This document shows positions 9,892-20,813 of a stretch of 64,000 nucleotides of DNA, one piece after another (the first letter of the stretch is position 1; every line of letters starts with the position of its first letter). This DNA is from Centaurea solstitialis (Eukaryota; Streptophyta; Magnoliopsida; Asterales; Asteraceae), in the NCBI GenBank assembly GCA_030169165.1, contig CM058041.1, positions 32,425,593 through 32,489,592 on the forward strand, read 5' to 3'. Position numbers and translations under genes: made by a program. A model generated the notes under the pieces. It had not been told where the DNA came from, did not search any database, and was given only the letters and a program-made list of their open reading frames with translations.

Positions 9892-12104
9892 TCAATTAGT
9901 TTTCAAAGGTGGCATTATGCTCAAACTATAAATCGACTCACCGTGAACTCAGTAACTTGAATTTGGCTTGCAAGATCTCCGAAGAGACCTGCTACCTTGT
10001 ACATACCAAGAACAAATGCCACACAAGAAGTTGATTTTCCATCAACATATACCCAGTCATCTTGTTCAGGTATAGTTAGTAGTTCAGCAAAAGACGAACC
10101 ACACCTTTCAACTTCGACCAAAATTTCAGGAAGATCAAGCCCCTACCAAGAACACAAACTGACATCAAGACACACCACAATTCAAAGATGAAACAAAAAA
10201 AAAACTCAGTCTAGTCGATGAGGAGAGAAAGAATGCTCCAACGTATCTCGAGGAGAAATGGTCAAAGTCTAGTCAATGTGGGACTCTAACACACCATCTC
10301 CAACCAAGGCTAGATGGATACAAATTGTCCCTAGAGTGGTAGACATGACATGTGTTCTGCATATGACAATATTTGAAACCTCGTTAAAGTATTCTTCCAA
10401 AAGAGCCCTTGAGAAAATAGAAGGAAGGTTCCAACATATATCAAGGAGAAAATAGTCCAAATCTAAGCCATTTTAATTATCACCGAAAAAAGTAGGTCTT
10501 AAATATTCAAGGAATATTATTAGATCAGACCTGAGTACCAAGCCGTTTATTCAGGGATTCATTCCACATTTTAGCAGCATATGCAGGCTGCAGCTGACTC
10601 CACACAGTCATAACAGAAGCAACCTGTATCACGTTCAAGAATCCTTTAAAACTCAAGAATCGGGTTGATGTATTGGATTGAAATCAAAATGGTAGGGTGA
10701 TTGAGTACCAAATGAGCATCCAAAGGCGGTGGGTAGTTATCACTTATAGTGTCTATCCAGCTAAATATGAAATTATGATAACCATATGGCAACCCTATCA
10801 TGCTTTGTGCATACTCCCATGCAGCAGTCTCGTTAAACTTAGATCGAAGGTCAGGATGCAAAGGAAGCAATGCAATATGCGGATTAGCATCATCTTCGGT
10901 CAGCTCAAAGTTCCACCACTCATCCCACGGCAACAAAGCAATAACATATTGACCCTATCATCAAAATGTTGATAACTGATAGTTAAAAATAAAAAACCTA
11001 CAACACGGAAGCTAATGAACCAGCAACTGTTTAATCAAACCAAAACAAACAAACAAACTGGTAGGTCCCACACAGGACAGGGTCTGTTGAGGGTAAGATG
11101 TAAGCAGACTTTACCTCCAGTCCACCCCGAGGCAGACCTATTTTTTGCCAAACAAGATTCACCTCTTAGCTATTCAGAGATTGCCTCTTAATGGAACTAT
11201 TAACAGGGAAACAAACAACCCCTATGTCATGTACGGATAAAGTTGTTTGTATGGATTGGGAGGGTTTTTTCATAGATGGAAGGAGAGTATTTTTTTTAAT
11301 TGGGAGAGGTAGTTTGGAAATAAAAATAAAAAAAACTTGGCTTTCTACATAAAGCGCCCCCTTAGAAGCTTATTGAATAAGCCACTTTCTATATGATTAG
11401 GCCACTACCAAACAGTCATGCATAACTGACCCAATAAAGCTATGAGTCCCCTGAAGCTCATTAAGCTGCTAACAAATAAACAAACCCTCAGTTTGTAAAA
11501 AGTTAAGACATTACTTCTTCATCTTCATGCTCGGATCCCCCAACCCATAGTTTTCCTTTGGCATTCCTCAAGCAAACGGCTGAATGACCCGCATATGGCC
11601 CAAACACCCATTTCTCAAGAGTCTCAAATCCGCCCCATCGACCGTGAATTTTGGATATCACAAGGAAGTCTCCCGAGTGTATGTCACCTACCGCAATGTT
11701 TGTAACCCATGGCTCAGGTCGCGCTTCAAAGGTAGCTCCCATATGTTTATTGAGAAAAACAAGATTAGAACGTTGACCCCATCCAGCATTTGTGAACGAA
11801 GGGAAGACCTCCACTAATGCTCTTAGGTCGCCTAACGGCCCTCCTTCCACGAGGAAAATGGAAACTCCCAAATCTTTTACCTTTCAAGAACAAAGAGATA
11901 TCGTCAAACACCAATTCATGTCCCATATATTATTACCAATAATAAAGGAATTTGTAAACTTACGAAGTCATACTCCTCTTTCCTTGACCAGTCGTCGAAT
12001 TCAACAGTATGCACTCCGGAGAAAAAGTAATAGTCCGGCGTCAAGCGAAATGGTGTAGCAAAGAGGTAAACATCCGTACACGTCCAAGTGTCTGGATTGC
12101 TTAA
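9435..12104 (-). CDS. YiiX/NlpC-P60-like plant protein (At4g27020-type), exons 2-7
   Basis: Six exons with GT-AG borders and matching phases: 11964-12104, 11515-11880, 10709-10954, 10531-10623, 9942-10142 and 9435-9644 (stop), about 418 residues. I recognise the sequence as a conserved plant family of unknown or putatively phosphatase annotation (Arabidopsis At4g27020-like, from memory). Landmarks in order are DIHSGDFLVISK, YAGHSAVCLRN, WEYAQSMIG then PYGYHNFIFSW, KSTSCVAFVLG and WCNEGDTVELPFCQ. Inference: GD(F/I), a conserved His in AGHSA, and a late Cys in STSCVAF follow the order of the permuted NlpC/P60-papain fold (YiiX-like), with His and Cys as candidate catalytic residues. The N-terminus is supplied by exon 1 (12807-13377), which is damaged, so the locus may no longer make the full protein. 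No early in-frame ATG rescues exons 2-7. Confidence 0.8.
9848..9892. repeat. (TATG)n microsatellite in an intron
   Basis: About eleven uninterrupted TATG units lie inside the last intron of the YiiX-like gene. Confidence 0.95.
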
Positions 12105-12806
12105 CTAATAGAAAAGAAAATAAACGTCAATTTAAATGATGGATTAACACAATCTACAAGCAAAAGCAGCATCAAGACTTTCTTTAAATGTGGAATTTGG
12201 TTGAGTTTATGAATGATTGAGTTAGAAACTCAAGTTTTGTGATACCCATGAATTTTGGCAACCAGTAATTGTGTTTATCATGGTTAATCACATATCTAAT
12301 TAACCAAATTAGAATCTTGAATATTTTCTTTGCCACAAAATAGAACAAAACTTGATCCCAATCCCCAAATTGAAATACAACTTAGGGCTTGTTTCTTATT
12401 GGCTTAATGAGCTTAACAAGACTATAACTTATTCAGGGTTGTTTACTAAATTTTCTATTAAGTCACCTATACATGATTGTTCGGTAGTGGCTTAATGATA
12501 TAGAAGGCGGATTATTCAATAAGCTTTTTAGTATGTAGCTTTATACAGAAAGCCAAAGTTTTCCAAAACCTGCCACTCACATTTAAAAATAGTGCTCCTT
12601 TCCTTTCTCAATCTATAAAGACGGATTAATCTACACATATAACTTAATCAATACAGGACTTAATGGAAAACCAACCAAATTGATATTTTGACCAAATTAA
12701 GGTAAACCATAAAACCCACATGTGAAACAAATTAAAGCAAACCGATTCATCAAATTTGAGGAAAAATATCGTAATCTAGTTAAAATAAAATGGAAATTCG
12801 TAAGAC

Positions 12807-13377
12807 CCTGATATATACGGTGCCTCCACCAAATTGGGTACCACTTTTATTGTGGAGTTCTAACCAGGCAGTGTTTTCATTAAAGCACGACCCCTTCCAA
12901 GGCAACTTGGAATCATCTGCAATCTTAGCTTGGCTGACGCCACGTATGTCACATGAAAATCGAGTATGCCTCGAAAAGAGCTGGGTCTAGGTATCGGCAA
13001 TGAGACTTGGTCGGGCAAAAGTGAGAGTATTTCATCGGAAGAAGCCATCAAGGAACCACTTCATCCCCAGCAAATATTCCCACTTTTGCCCGACCAAGTC
13101 TCATTGCCGATACCTAGACCCGACTCTTTTCGAGGCATACTCGATTTTCATGTGACATACGTGGCGTCAGCCAAGCTAAGATTGCAGATGATTCCAAGTT
13201 GCCTTGGAAGGGGTCTTGCTTTAAAGAAAACACTGCATGGTTAGAACTCCACAATAAAAGTGGTTCCTTGATGGCTTCTTCCGATGAAATGCGGGTAGAA
13301 TAATTGACTAAAATGATGATGATAAGTTGTATTTTGCGGATGGAAAAGATGGATGAAAAAAAAGAACGGGGTGCCAT
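12807..13377 (-). pseudogene. exon 1 of the YiiX-like gene, frameshifted and rearranged
   Basis: Reading left from 13377, the exon opens MAPRSFFSSIF and a hydrophobic signal-peptide core, then ISSEEAIKEP. At about 13266 it jumps by a CCACTT microhomology into an inverted copy of the exon's own interior (about 13030-13266, + strand sense). It returns at about 13029 to the true exon, which runs LLPDQVSLPIPRPSSF and FHVTYVASAK to the donor at 12807. A 4-base insertion at about 12925-12928 shifts the frame right after VASAK. The same insertion is present in the inverted copy, so it came first. Copies at 19431-20204 lack it and give the uninterrupted AKIADDSKLPWKG text. Confidence 0.82.
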
Positions 13378-13384
13378 TTTGCAG

Positions 13385-13600
13385 ATGCATGCAAAGTTAG
13401 GTTGAAGGTATATTTATATTAGAAACCCATGCATTTTATGAAGGGGATGCCATTGCATATGCATGCAAAGTTAGGTTGAAAGCAATTTTTGTTTGTTTTA
13501 TACTTGGAACATGTTATTGATGTGAATTTTATGAAGGGGATGTCATTGCATATGAATGCAAAGTTAGGTTGAAGGCAATTTTTGTTTGTTTTATATTCTA
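13385..13600. repeat. tandem repeat of an ATGCATGCAAAGTTAGG unit
   Basis: Three units start near 13385, 13459 and 13552, each with an ATGCATGC (or ATGAATGC) plus AAAGTTAGGTTGAAGG core and a TTTTTGTTTGTTTTATA tail. The same repeat follows the exon-1 hairpin at 20234, 20318 and 20411, so both loci share their upstream flank. Confidence 0.8.
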
Positions 13601-13652
13601 ATTTTTTAAAATAAAAAATCCACTTTAAAAATATTTGAAATAACAACGGAAA

Positions 13653-14160
13653 GCAATTTCAAACACAATTACCAAACGATTTGTCTCTAAAGAAGAGAAT
13701 CCGTATAAAACACATCGTAGATCAACTAGAACTCGTAACAGAGGACACGAAGCAAATTAACAATTATCAAACGATTTTATCTCCAGAGAAGAGAATCCGT
13801 ATAAAAACACATACGCAGATCAATTAAAAACGATTACGAAGCAGATTAACGTAAAATTACAACTTTAAAATAACTAACTACAGAAAGCAGTTACAAATAC
13901 AGTTGCCAAACGATTATCTACAGATGTTCGTAATCCGTAATAAAACACGTAAAAGAGATTACGAAGCAAATTAACGTAAAATTACTTTAAAATAACAACG
14001 GAAAGCTGATTACCAAAGAAAGACGAAAGGCGCTTAGCGTTTGAGAAGGACCGAGCCATTGATTCCGATTAGATACTCGGGATGAATTTGATCGGCGGTG
14101 CTACACCAGAAACTTGGATCGGAGAAAAGGAGGATAGCGTGAGAGAGATTGGGGTTTCTA
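13653..14160 (-). pseudogene. duplicated LEA_3-like exon 1 (14014-14059) with repeat-derived flank
   Basis: The block closely matches 22945-23330. On the minus strand it carries an ATG at 14057-14059 opening MARSFSNAKRLSSFF, then a GT donor. That N-terminus is typical of mitochondrial LEA_3/SAG21-like proteins. Downstream lie the same GGAAAGCAATTTC-type intron repeats, but no second LEA exon follows here; the sequence runs instead into the flank of the YiiX-like gene. It is a 5' gene fragment created by local duplication. A (TG)n run marks 14170-14190. Confidence 0.6.
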
Positions 14161-14219
14161 AATGGGATCGTGTGTGTGTGTGTGTGTGTGTTCAGTAAAT
14201 CTAAACATATAGACATGGG

Positions 14220-15730
14220 ATCGTGTGAGAAATGTGAGAATAAGAAGTAGTTTTGGACCCTTTATCACTTTTAATCAAAATTCCCTCTCATGAATTACGG
14301 CTCATAAGGGAATTGATTCGGTGCATCTCGGTTCATCTTATCTAAACGTTGATAATCACTTATCACTCTTTTCACCATATTTGGCACTTCTCACCAAAAC
14401 CCAACCCTATGTGTATGTGTGTAGTTATTAAGAGTAGTTTCATGTACCAATGTCAACCAACCCGTACAGTTTAGGTTGGGTTGGGTTCGGATTTTTCAAA
14501 CCCGATAGACTCAAACCTGTGAGCACCCCTATTGTTAGGGATCAAAACTTAGGGGGGGGGGGGGGTTGGGATTGCTTATTTATTGACTTATTTTGGTATG
14601 GAACTCGTAATAAAAAGTTTTTTGTGCTTGGATGGAAAAAAACCAGAGAAATGCTTATACTGGTGTCAAACACTAAAAAACAACATATCTACTTATTACA
14701 TTTTAGTACATCTATAAATTAATCCAAACATTTTTTATAAACTTCCTTTTGACATCATATAAGTTATTTAGACGTTCTCTATTTTAAATATTAGAACATT
14801 TAATTATAATTAAAATATTTTACATGTACAACAAAATATTATTAATCTGTCGTAAACATTTAGCATTGCGGTTTTCATGGATGTGTTATAATTAAAAAGT
14901 TGCGTTTCCTTGTCATAGTAATCAATTTTGTAGAGTACTCTAAATTTAGAGTTTTTCACATACTTTTTCTTACTTTTGTTCATTTTGGAGATTCGTATGA
15001 GCCAAAATTTATCCAAAATCTTCATTTGAATAATTTGATGGAGATGCTCATATCTTTCAATGATAAGACTATCCACAGCCGTACAGGTCATAACACCTGT
15101 ACAGGCTGCCACCTCAGCGCCTACCATTCCATCCTTACCCATACCATTCTAAATAATTAATTAAATAAATAAAAGAAAAAGAAAAGTAGAGAGAGATAGA
15201 GAGAAAGAGGAAGTTGGGTTGTTTTTTTGAAGCTGCATCGGCATACCGTTTGGCCTTGGTACAGGTCCCGTACCGCTTGGCCTCGGCGGTGTTACCGCCT
15301 GCAAGGCAGCGGTACCGTCCCCCCAAACCGTTGGCTGCGGATGGCCTAATATTATCTCCATTGCATGACAAGTGGGTCAAAAGGTGACGTAGAAGACCGG
15401 GCCTTAGTGTTCCAAGAAGTCCATGACCGATACGGTTTGAGGCTTTGAACGAAAAGCATGCCCTTGCTAGGTCCCATCCAGATTCTGGATTCTCTTTAAA
15501 TTCGAGTTTGAGCCTAAATTATGGCATTTGATTGAATCAAAAGGGTTTTTGAGGATTCATGGAATTAACAAGTTTAACCTTGGGTTCAATTATCGTAACC
15601 TGCATCAAAAGATGCTTCTTTAGGTCTTGCTAAGTCCACAATTAATTGTTAATTCTTATAAAAATTAGACGTAATCCTTTGAGTCACGTTCACCCTATAG
15701 TCATGTTGAGAAAGAATGTTCATGGTGATT
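14220..15730. other. intergenic with MITE-like and simple repeats
   Basis: Around 14450-14540 there are GGTTGGGTTGGGTTCGG and GTGAGCACCCCTA motifs typical of old hAT MITEs, then a run of G (about 14552-14565). From about 15060 to 15360 GC-rich sequence holds TACAGGTCATAACACCTGTA-type inverted repeats, GGTACCG motifs and an AGAGAGATAGAGAG stretch. The open frames here are products of this composition; I support no gene. Confidence 0.5.
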
Positions 15731-16045
15731 CTATGGAAATTTTGGGGGCTTGGAATCAACCAACCATATGTGTAGCAACTTGTTGAAGAGTACTTACTTT
15801 GAAATTTACTTCAAAGTATGTTAAAGATGTTGATGCACAAGAATGAGTAATGGTTAAGTGTAATCAATATAAGAATATGTAAAATGGTAACCTTTGGCAT
15901 TTAATCTTTAATTAATATTCAAGGGGGAAAATGTAATATAATATTTTTATTCGGACACACAACTTAATAAATTATAAATTAAGAGCCTTAAGTGACCTCT
16001 TAATTCCTCTAAAAGGAAACTTAAGAAACACATATAACTAGTATT
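15731..16045. repeat. dispersed repeat, copy 2 of 2
   Basis: Same orientation and text as 1241-1570, with about 10% divergence by eye and a few indels. It stops near 16045, where an ACTAGTATTGTACCC sequence begins; that reads as a possible Helitron 3' end on the minus strand. Confidence 0.7.
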
Positions 16046-18640
16046 GTACCCGTCCGTAGGCTGGGTATACAATATGTTTTAATACAAATTCAATTGTTTG
16101 ATATTCCTAACATATTAAATTAAAAAATCTTCATGAATACCAAACTCACAAAAACTAAAAACATACCTCCTGAATATTATTTTTACATCAATTTCGGTTA
16201 CAATACGAAGGTGTAAATCAATGGCATCAGCTATTTTCTACTATTGAATTTCAACATACCCTAAGATAGTGGTTATTGAGTTGAGAAAGTAGATGATGTT
16301 GTTAGGCATAGGAGATACATAGCATAACTAATAAGATATTTTATTTTGTTGTTCAAAGAAAATACCTATGATTACCAGCTTCCCCAAGAACAACAATTTC
16401 GATATATTGTATAATCGCTTTTTCAAAACAATCTAATATGAATATATGATGACAAATCTAAAAAAGTTTTGCATTTCAATAGAGACCAATCTACCATGAA
16501 TTTTCTAAGATGATACAATCAAATGCATAATCAACTCCATCCACTCAGGTTAACTCCACAAACAATACTTGAGCGATAGAAGAAACATATACCAATGATG
16601 TGAGATGGAGTTTTATGGACAAATAGATGGTTGTCTTGCCAAACATCAATACCAATCGATACTTTCATTAGTAAAATAAACTAACCAAAAACCAGGCTTT
16701 TTATTGGTCCAGATTATTTTAAAGAAAATGCTAGCAATTTAAATCATCTTACGGTCAACATAATAGTAAATGGAAATATAAAAAATGGCTTATTGACACG
16801 AGAAAGAGAGAATTTATAGAAAATGATTCATTTGCATTAATTTAGTTTGACCTAACTTTTCAAATGGTCTTTAAAAAGAAAGAAATATAAACTCTCAAAT
16901 ATGTAACTGTTCCAAAATTAAGCCAAAAACCTAAATAAGTTGGATTCAATTTGAAAACCCATTGTTTACATGTCTTAATGGTATCGACAGGCTATGATTG
17001 ATTCAAAGAAACTCTTGCGAGATAATACAATTTCACCACCCCCTATGTTACATGAAACTGATCCAAACACAACAACCTACAATATCATTAGAAAACACAA
17101 CAGCTAGCCAGCGGCAGGTGGAAAATGGTGAAGATCGATCCGCTTAGGACAAGACGCTAGTACCAAGACTGAGGTCGTCATTCAAATTTGAGATGATATG
17201 TGAACATGACGCCCCAATCTGGTTAGCAATTTCAAGCTGATGCTCAAAGGGGAGCATATAGTATCTGCACAAAAAACATAAATGTGTAAGAGGTAAAGGC
17301 TGTAGACCATATAACTGTAAAATACTTACTTTAAAGGGCGGAGATTGTTTTAAAAGTTGATCTAATAGTAAGTATTCAACCCTGCTGTTTAAACCAAAAA
17401 TGTGTAAGAGGTAAAGGCTGTAGATCAAATAACTGTAAAATACTTAATTTACAGCCGCAAATTTAAACCAAAATGCCACTAACCCCTACATAATAATACT
17501 TCCACAAAGCATATTGAAAAATTAATAAAATTTTGAAGGGAAAACATATGCACATCTGTAAACTAAAGTTTCATGAAATGATGAAACATCAATAGCTTAT
17601 AATCTCATACATATTTACTGTTGATTTAAGTTTCTTGGGTTAGAAATGTATTTTCCCAATAATAACTTCCATCTTGAACTTTATTTGAAACATGAATTTC
17701 CTCCTAAATATGCCATCTACATATATTCAAAAATGATTACTAAATAAGCTACAAAAAATGATACAAACACAAATTGAAGATACAAATATAATATAAAAAA
17801 CTATTGAAGAAGAAATTTGTTGGAAGAAAGAGGTCAAACCTTTAGAGCAAGGTGAAATCAAAAAGATGTCATGGAGAGCGATGGAGACACACGAACTACC
17901 ATGGATACGAAGTAGAGGCGATGGAGAAACATGAGCCAAAAAGAGAACTGGAGAAGTGGGTCACTGGGAAATAAGAGGTACGATCAGACAAAGATAACCG
18001 TTAGTGTTTCGTTTGGTTGGCGACATTCTGGATGAGGAGAAACATTGTTGACAGCAGCCGCCGTGAGAACATCCAGCCGTGAGCCAGCAGCCGAGTGGCA
18101 GCAACTGCGTGATAGCAGCCTTATGGTGGCTCCTGCACCATATTCTCGAGACATCACCTGCACAACTCACAACTCAGGGGAGCAAGTGGTTTTAGTGGAC
18201 GGGTACAATTGTTGGTTTTTGTTCGATCGATCAATTGTTAATGAACGCAATGAATGAGTCGATCACTCGATTGCAATTCGAAACAAATAGAGTAACTAAA
18301 TGGATGATCACGAGGATAGCCTGTTAATACAAAAACAATTTAATGTGAAGGCCAGAAAACAGATATTTCAACAAATTGAAGGAATTAACTTCATGATTGA
18401 GCATAAATTATAAATGTAATGATCATTCTGAACAACAGATTAATGACACAAAATATAATATCCAGATTTTTCTACCACCCAAGGAGAGAGCTTAGAAAAA
18501 ACAGATAATGTTAGACTCGTAGAAACAGTGCCTTCGCAAAATGCAAGGCAAACAATCCACAAGTGTACTTTCAGGCAAGAATCAAATCTTTCGGATAATG
18601 CGGAGACAAGGAAAAAAAACATTATTTTACAAGGGAAAAC
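16046..18640. other. intergenic; possible terminal exon at 17150-17265 (-)
   Basis: On the minus strand a TGTGCAG acceptor-like site at about 17266 precedes a short open stretch (YYMLPFEHQLEIANQ... to a stop near 17150), followed by a tandem duplication of a GTGTAAGAGGTAAAGGCTGTAGA segment (17285 and 17402). I do not recognise the peptide. Other open frames at 17727-18257 have no family resemblance. No gene is called. Confidence 0.35.
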
Positions 18641-18644
18641 TTAC

Positions 18645-18749
18645 CCAATCACATATATGTCAGCAGGATCATCAACTTTAAGCCAGTCTTCAATATCTAA
18701 GTCTTCTGGTGGAAGCTTCACCGCAACACTCCAAGTGTTAATAGATACT
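18645..18749 (-). pseudogene. orphan exon of a type I inositol polyphosphate 5-phosphatase
   Basis: A 105-nt exon with a TATAG acceptor and a GG|GTAAGT donor encodes VSINTWSVAVKLPPED, then DWLK, then DPADIYVIG. This matches the first catalytic block of plant 5-phosphatases (TWNVAG...DLDIDDWL...PADIYVLGFQE), which contributes substrate-binding residues. The usual TWNVAG/TWNVGG core reads TWSVAV here, an unusual change. I find no neighbouring exon for the rest of the catalytic domain on either side, so this is a captured or left-behind exon rather than a working gene. Confidence 0.7.
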
Positions 18750-18759
18750 CTATAAAACA

Positions 18760-19221
18760 AAGGAAAGAAAGAAAAAAAATAAAGGTATCAGATCAACCAA
18801 TCTGATGCTAACAGTAGCCAAATAACACATAAATACTTGTTAATCATGTTTGAGAGGCAAGGCCACCACACTTGAGTTCGTTTGCATCAATGTACTGTGC
18901 TCTACATGTGTTTGACATTTGTCCCCTTGGCCTGGGAAAAGCTCCTGATGACCCAAAAAGGCAGCACAAACCACAAAAGATTACAATTTAATTAACCAAA
19001 CATAAAACTAATTCTTTTCCATATCCCAGCAGAACCTCCCAATGATAGGAATCATTGCACAAATTGGATGGTGTTACATAAAATGTACTAACAAAAGCAG
19101 AGACAAAGAACACCACATTTATGTGGAAACCCTTGCCGGTAAAAACAACAGGATAATAATTCAATGTTAAATCTGGAATAAACAATGTAGAAAAAGCCAC
19201 TAAAAACCCTAGCTAAGCTAA
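18760..19221. other. intergenic
   Basis: No gene, TIR or LTR termini are seen. It continues the intron-like sequence upstream of the orphan 5-phosphatase exon. Confidence 0.4.
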
Positions 19222-19430
19222 CTGCTATAAAATTAATTAATTTAATTTACATTCAATCTATTACTTTTTTATTTTTGACTTACATTTTATTGTATTAACA
19301 CAAATAATGTATATGAACTAAAGTAAAATGTATAAAAATACTCAATTTTCTTTTTAGCAAATAATACCATTGTAATCGTCTCGACAATACCTTCAAAATA
19401 AGTCTAATATTGAATACTTTTTAATTTAAT
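19222..19430. repeat. Helitron-like fragment abutting the exon-1 hairpin
   Basis: Nearly identical to 24180-24390 in the same orientation (ATTAATTTAATTTACATTC through TTTTTAATTTAAT). At the second site it lies about 0.4 kb downstream of a TCTATACTATTATATAAAG motif (about 23756), the typical start of plant Helitrons. The match stops exactly where the captured exon begins at 19431. Confidence 0.55.
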
Positions 19431-20204
19431 CCATCTTCTCCATCCGCAAAATACAACTTATCATCATCATGTTAGTCAATTATTCTATCTGCATTTCATC
19501 GGAAGAAGCCATCAAGGAACCACTTCATCCTCAGCAAATACTCCCACTTTTGCCCGACCAAGTCTCATTGCCGATACCGAGACCCAGCTCTTTTCGAGGC
19601 ATACTCGATTTTCATGTGATATACGTGGCGTCAGCCAAGATTGCAGATGATTCCAAGTTGCCTTGGAAGGGGTCTTGCTTTAATGAAAACACTGCCTGGT
19701 TAGAACTCCACAATAAAAGTGGTACCCAATTTGGTGGAGGCACCGTATATATTAAGGTCTTACGAATTTCCATTTTTTTTAACTAGATTATGATATTTTC
19801 CTCAAATTTGATGAATCGGTTTGCCTTAATTTGCCTTAATATCGTAATCTAGTTAAAAAAAATGGAAATTCGTAAGACCTTAATATATACGGTGCCTCCA
19901 CCAAATTGGGTACCACTTTTATTGTGGAGTTCTAACCAGGCAGTGTTTTCATTAAAGCAAGACCCCTTCCAAGGCAACTTGGAATCATCTGCAATCTTGG
20001 CTGACGCCACGTATATCACATGAAAATCGAGTATGCCTCGAAAAGAGCTGGGTCTAGGTATCGACAATGAGACTTGGTCGGGCAAAAGTGGGAGTATTTG
20101 CTGAGGATGAAGTGGTTCCTTGATGGCTTCTTCCGATGAAATGCGGGTAGAATAATTGACTAAGATGATGATGATAAAACGTATTTTGCGGATGGAGAAG
20201 ATGG
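19431..20204. repeat. inverted repeat of YiiX-like exon 1 (hairpin locus)
   Basis: Arm 1 (19431-19796, + sense) and arm 2 (19839-20204, - sense) are near-perfect reverse complements of about 366 bp separated by 42 bp. Each arm contains the exon's end, its donor (AAG|GTCTTACG) and about 50 bases of intron 1. Both read ISSEEAIKEPLHPQQ, PLLPDQVSLPIPRP, IADDSKLPWKG, FNENTAWLELHNKSG and FGGGTVYIK without the 4-base insertion of the parent. By eye the arms differ at about ten positions. Each arm holds one open frame (19469-19786 +, 19849-20085 -), but the arrangement suits a double-stranded RNA precursor better than a protein. Confidence 0.88.
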
Positions 20205-20455
20205 GTTAAAAAGAACGGGGTGCCATTTTGCAGATGCATGCAAAGTTAGGTTGAAGGTATATTTTGTTTGTTTTATACTAGAAACCCACGCATTTTATGA
20301 ATGGGATGTCATTCCATATGCATGCAAAGTTAGGTTGAAGGCAATTTTTGTTTGTTTTATACTTGGAACATTTTATTGATGTGAATTTTATGAAAGGGAT
20401 GCCATTGCATATGCATGCAAAGTTAGGTTGAAGATATCTATTATTAAAAAACACT
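20205..20455. repeat. tandem ATGCATGCAAAGTTAGG repeat, second locus
   Basis: Three units begin near 20234, 20318 and 20411. This is the same flank that follows exon 1 at 13377, showing that the hairpin's second arm was copied together with its upstream sequence. Confidence 0.8.
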
Positions 20456-20457
20456 AT

Positions 20458-20813
20458 GGCTATGTTTGGCAAACGTAGCTTATAAGCTAGCTGGTAGCTG
20501 ATAAGCTAGCTGATAACTGATAAGCTAGCTGTTGATTGATAAGCTTGCTAGTAGCTGATAAGCTAGCTGTTGAACAAATTATGTTTGGCAAAAACTAGCT
20601 TATGAGTATGTAAAATGACCAAAAAGGGTATCTTTAAATTTAATAATTAATATTAATAAGGGTATAATTGGAAAAAGCTACAATAAGCCCCTCATAAGCT
20701 ATTCAAAGTAGCGTTTCAAAAAGCTAGCTTATAAGCTAGCTTCCTGATACATTTTTGGATGGACTAGCTTATAAGCTAGCTTATCAGCTAGCTTATGCTT
20801 GCCAAACATAGCC
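20458..20813. mobile_element. Tourist-like MITE rich in AGCTAGCTTAT
   Basis: Inverted ends GGCTATGTTTGGCAAACG on the left and GCTTGCCAAACATAGCC on the right, flanked by TAT on both sides. The interior consists largely of repeated GATAAGCTAGCTG palindromes. A related, right-truncated copy lies at 31572-31815 next to TTA. The end sequence and 3-bp site suggest PIF/Harbinger. Confidence 0.75.

Noticed and set aside
15135..15380. Open frame near the GC-rich GGTACCG block
   Set aside because: It spans an AGAG-rich simple repeat and inverted repeats with no family match.
17144..17428. Possible terminal exon of a gene upstream of the 5-phosphatase exon
   Set aside because: The peptide is unrecognised, part of it is a tandem duplication, and it does not resemble the C-terminus of 5-phosphatases.
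19469..19786. A protein-coding copy of the YiiX-like gene
   Set aside because: Only exon 1 is present; the frame runs through the donor into intron 1 and stops, and the sequence is one arm of a hairpin.
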